This document shows positions 14,507 to 24,475 of a stretch of DNA of 31,814 bases, piece after piece. Numbering within the stretch: the stretch's first letter is position 1; every line of letters begins with the position of its first letter. The stretch is taken from positions 1 to 31,814 of the forward strand of contig JBLNBU010000046.1 in the NCBI GenBank assembly GCA_050260215.1, written 5' to 3'. Made by a program: the position numbers and the translations under genes. The DNA is from JBLNBU01 sp050260215 (GTDB lineage Bacteria; Pseudomonadota; Alphaproteobacteria; Rhodospirillales; Magnetospirillaceae). The notes beneath the pieces were generated by a model that was not told the origin of the DNA, ran no database searches, and was given only the letters and a program-made list of their open reading frames with translations.

Positions 14507-15649
14507 TCACGAGGCGTGTCCACCTTCGAGATCTTCGCGCACGGTCAAGTGATCGAGCAGGTCCCTGAGCGACAGTACGCCCACCAGGCGCCCGTCGCGG
14601 GTGACCAGCACGCGCGACCGGCCGCTGCGCCGCATGCGCGCCAGGGCCTGGGCGGCGTCGACGTGGTCGGGAATGGTGGCGCCGATACAGCCTTCCATCA
14701 CCTCGGCGACGGTGCGCGATCGCCACTCGGGGCGCGGCACCGACTTGACCGCGTCGATGGCGACGCAGCCGACCAGCCGGCCGCCCGCCACCACGGGAAA
14801 GCTCTTGAAGCCGTGGCGATAGAAATAGTCCTCGACCAGCCGCTCGATGGTCACGCCGGGCTCGACCGCCACCGGGCTGGAATTCATCAGCCGGGTCACC
14901 GGCTGGCCCGCCAACAGGCGCCGCCCGGCCGCCTGGCGATAGGCTTGGCCGGCGGCGGTGCGGATGAACATTCCAACCATGATCCACCACAGCCCGCCGA
15001 CCACGCTGCCCAGCACCAGGGCATAGACCCCCCACCCGGCCACCGCCAGCCCCACCAGCGAACCGGCCCCGGTGGCCATGCGGGTGGCCAACAACAGGTC
15101 GCCGCGCCACGCCCACAAGGCGGCCCGCAAGCACCGGCCGCCGTCGAGGGGAAAGGCCGGCACCATGTTGAACCCGGCCAGCAGCAGGTTGAGGAACGAC
15201 AGATAGCTCACCACCGCCAGCGCCGGGTTGGACGGGTCGCCGCCCAGGTGCAGGGCCAGGACCACTAACCCCCACAGCAGCCCGGCGATGACCAGGCTGA
15301 CCACCGGCCCGGCGATGGCCATCAGGAACTCGCCGCGGGCGGTGGGCGGCTCCTCGTTCATCTCGGCGATGCCGCCGAACACGAACAGGGTGATGCCGGT
15401 GATCGGCATGTCGAAGCGCCTGGCCACCAGCGAGTGCGCCAGCTCGTGCACCACCACCGATGCGGCCAGGCCCAACAGCCCCGCCCCCCCCATGATCCAG
15501 TAGACGCGGGGGCGCCAGCCCGGCTGAGTGGCGGGGAAATAGCCCGCCGCCAGGCTCCACACGATCAGGGCCGCCAGCAACAGCCAGCTGGGGTCGACAC
15601 GCACCTTGAAGCCGAACAGCTCGAACAGGGTCAGCCGTCCGCCGAACAT
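14507..15649 (-). CDS. Site-2-type membrane metalloprotease with two CBS domains
   Basis: 380 residues of the M50 family (SpoIVFB-like subgroup). Zinc-site residues are H68, E69 and H72 (VVVHELAHSLVA), and the third ligand is D169 in NMVPAFPLDGGR. About five hydrophobic segments lie between 20 and 240. The C-terminal part holds two CBS motifs (about 255-375; PVTRLMNSSPVAVEPG and TVAEVMEGCIGATIP), which in this subgroup bind adenine nucleotides and may gate activity. It should cut a membrane-embedded substrate, such as a regulator precursor, within the bilayer. The ATG at 15649 is preceded by GGGAGG; a longer ORF from 15940 would add unrelated sequence overlapping the divergent acetyltransferase gene. 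The substrate is unknown, and no anti-sigma gene is adjacent. Confidence 0.9.
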   Translation of the reverse strand: MFGGRLTLFELFGFKVRVDPSWLLLAALIVWSLAAGYFPATQPGWRPRVYWIMGGAGLLGLAASVVVHELAHSLVARRFDMPITGITLFVFGGIAEMNEEPPTARGEFLMAIAGPVVSLVIAGLLWGLVVLALHLGGDPSNPALAVVSYLSFLNLLLAGFNMVPAFPLDGGRCLRAALWAWRGDLLLATRMATGAGSLVGLAVAGWGVYALVLGSVVGGLWWIMVGMFIRTAAGQAYRQAAGRRLLAGQPVTRLMNSSPVAVEPGVTIERLVEDYFYRHGFKSFPVVAGGRLVGCVAIDAVKSVPRPEWRSRTVAEVMEGCIGATIPDHVDAAQALARMRRSGRSRVLVTRDGRLVGVLSLRDLLDHLTVREDLEGGHAS

Positions 15650-15770
15650 CCCGCGCCTCCCGTCGCCGCACCCCCTGCATCTTGGCGGCACCAGCTCCGG
15701 TTCAAGGGCAGGCGGCCGTCTTGTCGTTACGCGCCCCAACCTTTGGTCAGACCTCCCGAAAGAATTGCCG

Positions 15771-15799
15771 TTGTCATCACCTGCCCCGTGCACTAGAAC
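15771..15799 (+). promoter_or_regulatory. Candidate sigma-70-type promoter for the GNAT-Rrf2 pair
   Basis: TTGTCA (15771-15776, 5 of 6 matches) and TAGAAC (15794-15799, 4 of 6) are 17 bases apart. Transcription would begin near 15806. That leaves only 7 bases before an ATG at 15813 but 22 bases, including GGAG, before the ATG at 15828, which supports the latter start. Confidence 0.45.
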
Positions 15800-15827
15800 G
15801 GTGGTATAGGAAATGGAGCAGCGCCAG

Positions 15828-16331
15828 ATGGCAAATTCCCATCCCAGGCACAGCGAAAAGAAATTCAGCGTCCGCAATGCCAAGGCATCGGACGTTCCGC
15901 AAGTGATTGCGCTGGATGCCGAAAACACCGGCCTTGCCAAGCCCGAGTATTGGGAAGATCTTTACGAGCGCTATAGCAGCAAGGCCGATGAACAGGAGAC
16001 CGATGCCAACGGCAAATCGGTAAAACGGCACCGATTTTTCTTGGTGTGCGCCGACGGCGACACCATGCTGGGTTTCATCATCGGCGAAGTACGCTCGTGG
16101 GAGTTTGGCTCGCCGCCCTGCGGCTGGATCTTCGCCATCGGCGTGCGCAACGACGTGCGCCAAGGCGGCGTCGGCAACACCCTGTTCGAGGCCATCTGCG
16201 ACCGCTTCCGCAAGCAGAGCGTGGGCAAGGTGCGCACCATGCTGGCCCGCGACGACCGGCTGGTGATGAGCTTCTTCCGCAGCCAGGGGATGATGGCCGG
16301 CCCCTTCATCCAGCTCGAGAAGGACCTCTAA
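15828..16331 (+). CDS. GNAT-family N-acetyltransferase
   Basis: 167 residues. The core shows the GNAT order: FSVRNAKASDVPQVIALDAENTG (N-terminal strand and helix 1), FFLVCADGDTMLGFIIGEV (strands 2-4), IFAIGVRNDVRQGGVGNTLFEAI (strand 4 plus the acetyl-CoA loop RQGGVG), then MLARDDRLVMSFFRSQGM (strand 5 and the C-terminal part). It transfers an acetyl group from acetyl-CoA to an amine; the substrate cannot be told. ATG 15828 is preferred to ATG 15813 because of GGAG spacing and the predicted promoter. The gene lies 4 bases before an Rrf2-type regulator, so the two are probably one operon. Codon use looks slightly less GC-biased at its 5' end than its neighbours. Confidence 0.82.
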   Translation: MANSHPRHSEKKFSVRNAKASDVPQVIALDAENTGLAKPEYWEDLYERYSSKADEQETDANGKSVKRHRFFLVCADGDTMLGFIIGEVRSWEFGSPPCGWIFAIGVRNDVRQGGVGNTLFEAICDRFRKQSVGKVRTMLARDDRLVMSFFRSQGMMAGPFIQLEKDL

Positions 16332-16335
16332 GCCC

Positions 16336-16746
16336 ATGAAGCTGCAGAAGGCAACCCGTTGCGCCCTGTTTGCGGTCCTCGAACTGGCGACCGATCCCAG
16401 CCGCCAGCTTTCGGCCAACGAGATCGCCGAGAAGTACGGAATTTCGACCAACCACCTCGCCAAGGTGCTGCGCAGCCTGGGCCGCGTCGGCCTGGTCGAG
16501 GCGGTGCGCGGGGCCGGCGGCGGCTATCGCTTTTCGGGCAACAGCCGGCGAACCACGCTCTTGGACGTCATCCAGCTGTTCGAGACCATCGACCCCATCC
16601 GCAACGGCGAGCGCGAGGACGGCGACGACACCCCCGAGGGCCGCGCGCTCTGCCAGGTCCTGATGGAGATCGAGGACACCGCGCGGGCGACGTTTTCGTC
16701 GATCACGCTCGACACCATGCTGAAGCTGGTGTCACGCCACGGCTGA
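16336..16746 (+). CDS. Rrf2-family transcriptional regulator lacking the Fe-S cysteines
   Basis: 136 residues. The winged-helix N-terminus is typical of Rrf2 (KLQKATRCALFAVLELA, SANEIAEKYGISTNHLAKVLRSLGRVGLVEAVRGAGGGYRF). In IscR or NsrR three cysteines follow at about 92-106; here only C106 is present (plus C9 in helix 1), so a classical 2Fe-2S or 4Fe-4S cluster is not expected. It may sense through another ligand or act as an apo-regulator. The gene is 4 bases after the acetyltransferase and probably controls that promoter. It ends back-to-back with the convergent HTH gene, with no spacer. Confidence 0.88.
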   Translation: MKLQKATRCALFAVLELATDPSRQLSANEIAEKYGISTNHLAKVLRSLGRVGLVEAVRGAGGGYRFSGNSRRTTLLDVIQLFETIDPIRNGEREDGDDTPEGRALCQVLMEIEDTARATFSSITLDTMLKLVSRHG

Positions 16747-17145
16747 TCAGTCGTTGTCCGGCACCAGCGCCTTGGCCATCACGCACAGGGCGCGCTGGTG
16801 CTTTTCGTTGGTGATCCCGGCGAAGCTGCGGGCCAGTTCCAGGCACATGCGCTGGCGCTCGATGTTGCCGTCCATCTCGCCGCTTTCCAGCGGCTCGAAG
16901 AAATAGCCCACCGCGACCCCCAAGGCTTCGGCGATGTCGTGCAGCCGGCCGGCCGAAATGCGGTTCAGCCCGCACTCGTACTTGTGCGCCTGCTGATAGG
17001 TAACGCCGATCGCCGTCGCCAGCTGGTGCTGTGACAGGCCCAGCATCAGCCTGCGGGCGCGGATGCGGCTGACCACCAGGAGGTCGACGTCGTCTGCCCG
17101 CTGCGGCCGCCCCGCAGCCTTGGTCTTCACAATCGTGGTCCCCAT
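16747..17145 (-). CDS. XRE-type helix-turn-helix regulator
   Basis: 132 residues. An HTH of the Cro/C1 type spans about 24-80: RIRARRLMLGLSQHQLATAIGVTYQQAHKYECGLNRISAGRLHDIAEALGVAVGYFFEP. The QxxxKYExGxNRISAxRL pattern is common in alphaproteobacterial regulators. The C-terminal part is helical (ERQRMCLELARSFAGI, KHQRALCVMAKAL). ATG 17145 is chosen because GGACGGA lies upstream; a TTG at 17160 would add five residues. It is on the same strand as, and 84 bases after, the large hybrid kinase, so it could be cotranscribed. It may regulate the signalling operon; its target is unknown. Confidence 0.82.
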   Translation of the reverse strand: MGTTIVKTKAAGRPQRADDVDLLVVSRIRARRLMLGLSQHQLATAIGVTYQQAHKYECGLNRISAGRLHDIAEALGVAVGYFFEPLESGEMDGNIERQRMCLELARSFAGITNEKHQRALCVMAKALVPDND

Positions 17146-17229
17146 CGTCGGTCCGTCCAATACCCCAGTCGTTCGATGATGGCTGGACCGCGACGAATTG
17201 AATACTGGCGGGAAGACATAGGCCGGTTG

Positions 17230-20543
<3,314 letters not shown>

Positions 20544-20544
<1 letters not shown>

Positions 20545-21668
20545 CAGGCCTCGCCGATGGCGGTGATGGTCATGGTCTGGTTGTGCAACTCGCAGCGGCC
20601 GGTGGCGCCGTGGGGGGCGATCTCGCCGTACGAATAGAACCCGGCCAGCCTGACCCTGTCGCCCAGAGCGGCGGCGGCGGCCTCGACCTCGTCGGTGATG
20701 CGCTGGCCCATCAGCAGCTTGCGGCCGATGCAGCTGATCAGCAGCGCCACCGAGGCGCCGCCACCCTCCCCTGCCCGCTCGCCCGCCTGGCCGGCGCCGT
20801 CGATCAGTCCGTCGAAATGGCCGCGCATCAACTGGGCGACCCAGCCCTGGGGCACGTCGCCGGCAAAGACCATGCTGTTGTTGGCCTCGTCGATGCCGAC
20901 GATGGTGCGCACCACCTCGCTGGCGGGCTCGTCGGCGCGCCGCACGGTGAGCGGGAACAGAAGCGCGCTGCCGGGCAGGCGCGCCGCCTCCTCGCCCAGA
21001 TAGCGCTTGTAGAGCGCCAGCGCCGGTTCGCCGTCCAGCTCGTAGAGGACGTTGTCCTGCGAGCGGGTGATCACCCGTTCCGGCCCGAACTTATCCCAGC
21101 CGCCGAAGCTGCCCCAGCCCAGGCGAAGCGAATCGCCGTAGAAGCCCACCGCGGCGATCACCCCTTCCGCCGGGGTGCCGTCGCAGCCGACCAGAGTGCG
21201 CTTGAAGTCGGCGCCGTCGCCGGCCAGGCCGCCGGTCAGCAGCACCTGCTCCGGCAGCACCGAGCGCAGGCCGGCGACCAGGGCGGTGCCGTTGGTGCGC
21301 ATGCCGTCGGCCAGCACGAAGACGCTGCGCAGCCCGTCCTTGGGCAGGGCATCGGCCAGGCGGCGGCCGGCGGCCTCGGACTCGGCGGCGGTGTCGATGG
21401 TGGTGGCGGCGGCCTCGATCCGGGCGGAAGCGAACTGCATGGCCACGGCCGAGACCGAGGCGTCGACCACTTCCTCGCCGGCGATCTCGCCGCCGGTCGA
21501 GCAGCCGACGATGCGGGCATTGGGGAAACGGGCAGCCAGCGCGCCGTGGGGATCGGCCCCGGCGATGGCGGCGGGGGCGGCGAACCAGACGACCAACTGG
21601 GCGCCCGCCGCGTCACCGTCCTGGCGCCAGCCGGACTCCTTGGTCCAGGTCAGGGTGGAAACCTGCAT
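20544..21668 (-). CDS. FIST-domain sensor protein (NosP-like candidate)
   Basis: 374 residues covering FIST_N (about 25-220; VVWFAAPAAI, ARIVGCSTGGEI, VSAVAMQF, LLTGGLAGDGADF, ITRSQDNVLYELDGEPALALYKRYLG) and FIST_C (about 225-370; FPLTVRR, MVFAGDVPQGWVAQLMRG, GFYSYGEIAPHGATGRCELHNQTMTI). FIST proteins are cytoplasmic ligand sensors. The subgroup NosP binds haem and NO and inhibits the partner kinase NahK in Pseudomonas. Here the FIST gene is ATGA-coupled to a three-PAS hybrid kinase, the same arrangement. The haem ligand cannot be assigned from sequence alone. GGAGGGGG precedes the ATG. A small secreted protein gene lies 77 bases upstream on the same strand. Confidence 0.87.
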
Positions 21669-21745
21669 CGCCCCCTCCGTCGGTAGAATAGCCAGACCAG
21701 GAAGAATAGTACCTTTGGATGTAGACGAGTGCGAGAGGTGATTGC

Positions 21746-22240
21746 TCAGAACCGCGGCAGGCTTTGCGGTTTCAGGGCCGCCTTGACCGCATCGTCATTG
21801 TCGACGCGGTAGGTCAGCACATAAGGACCGGGGCCGTTGACGTCGACCTCGTCCGAGCGCGACAGCACAGTGGCGGTGGCGCGCCGCTTGCCCTGCCGCC
21901 ATTCCATGCCCGAGACCGTGCGCCGCTCGTCCAGCCCGCCGCACTTGTCGCGCAGCCGCGTCAGGCTGTCGCCGCCCTCGACCAGGCGCTCGAAGATGCC
22001 GAAGCGGGCTTCCAGCGCCACGACGATGCGGTCGGCACCGGCCAGCAGGACGGCGACCTTCTCGTTGTTCCTGGTGCAGACGGCGCGTTCGGGGATGCCG
22101 GTGGGCTGGGTGCACAGGCCCTGGATACCGGCGAAGCGCACCCCGGTGGCGAAGCCGAAGATGGTGAAGCAGTCATCGGCCCGCGCCGACGGGGCCGCCA
22201 GCAGCAGCAGCCCCAGAAGCACCATGGTCGCCTGTCGCAT
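21746..22240 (-). CDS. Small secreted protein of unknown function
   Basis: 164 residues with a signal peptide (MVLLGLLLLAAPSARA, cleavage near residue 21). The mature part has four cysteines (C24, C43, C55, C100), which could form two disulfides in the periplasm. I recognise no family. The region FTIFGFATGVRFAGIQGLC is hydrophobic and Gly-rich, and the rest looks like a mixed alpha/beta domain (KVAVLLAGADRIVVALEARFGIFERL; VLTYRVDNDDAVKAAL). ATG 22240 is chosen because longer starts add a non-native leader; ATG 22225 is also possible. It lies 19 bases after the outer-membrane factor gene and is probably cotranscribed with it, which suggests a role in the envelope. Confidence 0.7.
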   Translation of the reverse strand: MRQATMVLLGLLLLAAPSARADDCFTIFGFATGVRFAGIQGLCTQPTGIPERAVCTRNNEKVAVLLAGADRIVVALEARFGIFERLVEGGDSLTRLRDKCGGLDERRTVSGMEWRQGKRRATATVLSRSDEVDVNGPGPYVLTYRVDNDDAVKAALKPQSLPRF

Positions 22241-22259
22241 CGTCGCCTGGACCCCGGGC

Positions 22260-23747
22260 CTAGTTGTTGGGTGCCTGCCAGCCTTCGGGGACCTGGGGGG
22301 CGGCGGCATAACGGCGACCGCTCTCGTCCTCGAAGCCGCCGCCCAGGGCCTTGAACAGCAGGACCGAGGCATTCATGCGGTTGTACTTGGCCTGGGCCAG
22401 GTTGTCCTCGGCCGAATACTGGGCCCGTTCGCTTTCCAGCAGGTAGAGGAAGTCCACCATGCCCAGCTTGAACGCCTCCTGGGCCAGCGAATACGAGTGC
22501 CGCGCCAGGTCGACCACCGCCTGCTGGGCGTCCTGCGCCTCGGCGGTATAGCGGGTGGCGGCCAGGGCGTCCTCGGTGTCGCGCAGCGCGTTCATCACCG
22601 TCTGGGCGTAAGTCTCGGCCAGTTCTTCCTTGCGCGCCTTGGCGCTGTCGATCTCGCTGTCGAGCTTGCCGAAGTCGAACAGCGTCTGGGTGATGCTGGC
22701 GGCGACGTTGTAGTACAGGCTGGTCGGGCTGATCAGCACCCCCAGCCACTGGCTGCCCTGCCCGCGCTCGCCGGTGAGCGAGAAGGACGGCAGCAGCTTG
22801 GCGCGGGCGGCGCCGATATTGGCGTTCGCGGCCATCAGGTTGGCCTCGGCCTTGCGGATGTCGGGGCGGCGCAGCAGCATGTCCGAGGGCATGCCGGGGC
22901 CGATCACCGGCGGCTTGAAGTTGTCGAAGCTGTCGGTCTTGATCTGCAGCGTGCGCGGCGGGCGCCCCAACAGGGCGGCCAGGCGGTCGCGCGCCTCCTC
23001 GCGACTGCGCTGCAAGGGCGGCACGGTGGCATAGGCGGTGGCCAGCTGGTGGCGCTGCTGGGCCAGTTCGATCTCGGTGCTCTCGCCCAGGCGGACGCGC
23101 TCGCGCATGGCCTCGACGCCGGATTCCATGGTTCCGATGGTGCGTCGCGCCACGGCCAGGCGCTCCGACGCCTGGATGAACTGCATGTAGTTGGACACCA
23201 CTTCGGCCACCAGGGTGGTCGACACGGTCTCGCGGTCGTAGACGTTGGACATGGCCGACGACAGCGCCGATTCCCAGCCCAGCCGGTTCTTGCCCCAAAG
23301 GTCGAGCTCGTAGCTGACCGCGGCATTGAACACCAGCTCGCGCTCGCTCTTGCCCATGGGATTGACCGAGGTGGTGGCGATGCCGTCGCGCGGACTGGTC
23401 AGGGTGTTCTTGGCGGTGCCGGTGACGGTGGGCAGCATCGGGCTGATGGCGACGCCGGCCTGGGCCTGGGCCTGGGCGACGCGCTGGGTGGCGGCCTTGA
23501 GGTCGTGGTTGTTGGCCAGCGCCTCCTCGACCAGGGCGTCGAGCTCGGCCGAACCGTAGTTGCGCCACCACGTCGAGGCCGGATGGGGCAACTCGGCCAA
23601 TCCGGGGGCGGGCTCGTTGCGATAGCCTTCGCCCAGCTCGACCTTCGGCGTCTCGTAGTCGGGAGACAAATCGCAGGCGGACAGCAGAAGGCACGTGGTG
23701 CCGACCACCGAAAGCGCCCGTGAAAAAGACCCACCCGCCCTGATCAT
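22260..23747 (-). CDS. NodT-family outer-membrane efflux lipoprotein
   Basis: 495 residues, the usual size of TolC-like RND outer-membrane factors. A lipoprotein signal ends in LSAC (about residue 25), so the protein should be lipidated. It is followed by CDLSPDYETPKVEL, the standard start of NodT-type factors. Two OEP repeats cover most of the rest (WWRNYGSAELDALVEEALANNHDLKAA; RRPDIRKAEANLMAANANIGAARAKLLPSFSLTG; LFDFGKLDSEIDSAKARKEEL; VDFLYLLESERAQYSAEDNLAQAKYNR). It forms the outer-membrane exit duct of a tripartite pump. No RND pump or membrane-fusion gene is in the window. ATG 23747 is chosen; GTG 23762 would add five residues. Confidence 0.92.
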   Translation of the reverse strand: MIRAGGSFSRALSVVGTTCLLLSACDLSPDYETPKVELGEGYRNEPAPGLAELPHPASTWWRNYGSAELDALVEEALANNHDLKAATQRVAQAQAQAGVAISPMLPTVTGTAKNTLTSPRDGIATTSVNPMGKSERELVFNAAVSYELDLWGKNRLGWESALSSAMSNVYDRETVSTTLVAEVVSNYMQFIQASERLAVARRTIGTMESGVEAMRERVRLGESTEIELAQQRHQLATAYATVPPLQRSREEARDRLAALLGRPPRTLQIKTDSFDNFKPPVIGPGMPSDMLLRRPDIRKAEANLMAANANIGAARAKLLPSFSLTGERGQGSQWLGVLISPTSLYYNVAASITQTLFDFGKLDSEIDSAKARKEELAETYAQTVMNALRDTEDALAATRYTAEAQDAQQAVVDLARHSYSLAQEAFKLGMVDFLYLLESERAQYSAEDNLAQAKYNRMNASVLLFKALGGGFEDESGRRYAAAPQVPEGWQAPNN

Positions 23748-23863
23748 CTTGAATTCGCTCACCCTGCCACGGCGCCGTACTGTACTCCCTTCGGAGTCCC
23801 ATGTGAATCCTCATGCGCAGGACACGCGAGGCCTGTGGCAAAACTGTGTCATCGGCAAGGATT

Positions 23864-24388
23864 CTAGCGGAGCGCCTGTCGCTGTTCCCACGGATTGGAA
23901 TGCCGGGCGTGGGCCTGCCAGTTGGCTTCGTAGCGCGCCGCCAGGGCCGCGTCGCGAAGCACCAGCAGGTTCTCGGCATTGCGCGACTGCGCGGCCTCGG
24001 TGAAGTTGAACGAGCCGGTGATCACCCGGGCGTCGTCGATCACCATCACCTTGTTGTGGGCGATGGCATGGGCGCGGTCGACCAGCAGCGCCACCCCCGC
24101 CTCGGCCATCTTGTCCAGGACGCCCTGCTCGTAGCGGCTGCCCGACTGGCTCTTGTCAACGATCACCCGCACCTCGATCCCGCGCCGCCGGGCTCGTGTC
24201 AGCGCGTCGGCGATCTCGTGGCTGGTGAAGCTGTAGGCCTGGACCAGTACCTGGGTCTTGGCGGAGTCGATCTCGGCCACAACCGCGCCGGCGCAATCCT
24301 CGCCGGGGGTGAAGCACACGGCGGGCTCCTCGGCAGCTGCAGCCGCCAAGATCATGATTACCACCAGGAATGCCAATGTGCGCCACAT
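23864..24388 (-). CDS. Secreted phospholipase D-like protein (Nuc type)
   Basis: 174 residues with a signal peptide (hydrophobic core 4-18, cleavage near AAAAAE). A single HKD motif lies near the C-terminus: H111, K113 and D118 in AHNKVMVIDDARVITGSFNFTEAAQSRNAEN. One HKD per chain and this length match the Nuc/PLD-like endonuclease group, which works as a dimer. The core also has VLVQAYSFTSHEIADAL and VRVIVDKSQSG. A periplasmic or exported nuclease or phosphodiesterase is likely; the substrate is unknown. C25 and C32 may form a disulfide. It is transcribed in the same direction as the efflux factor, 116 bases upstream of it, with small palindromes (ACGGCGCCGT near 23768) in between. Confidence 0.87.
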   Translation of the reverse strand: MWRTLAFLVVIMILAAAAAEEPAVCFTPGEDCAGAVVAEIDSAKTQVLVQAYSFTSHEIADALTRARRRGIEVRVIVDKSQSGSRYEQGVLDKMAEAGVALLVDRAHAIAHNKVMVIDDARVITGSFNFTEAAQSRNAENLLVLRDAALAARYEANWQAHARHSNPWEQRQALR

Positions 24389-24412
24389 ACGCGCAAGAGT
24401 GGCAGGTTTGGC

Positions 24413-24436
24413 CGTGAAAATCTACGGCGCTTCACG
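24413..24436. promoter_or_regulatory. Inverted repeat in an AT-rich gap before the PLD-like gene
   Basis: CGTGAA (24413-24418) and TTCACG (24431-24436) are exact reverse complements with a 12-base spacer, 25-48 bases upstream of the PLD-like start. The surrounding 24389-24475 is unusually AT-rich for this window and probably contains the promoter. A protein-binding site is possible; the repeat is short and could be chance. Confidence 0.3.
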
Positions 24437-24475
24437 ACTTAAAATTGCATACATTTCTGATGGGTTACACCCGCC

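Noticed and set aside
13355..15268. Plus-strand ORF of 637 codons across the hydrogenase beta subunit and the metalloprotease
   Set aside because: It spans two minus-strand genes and their terminator, and its translation is low-complexity with no domain.
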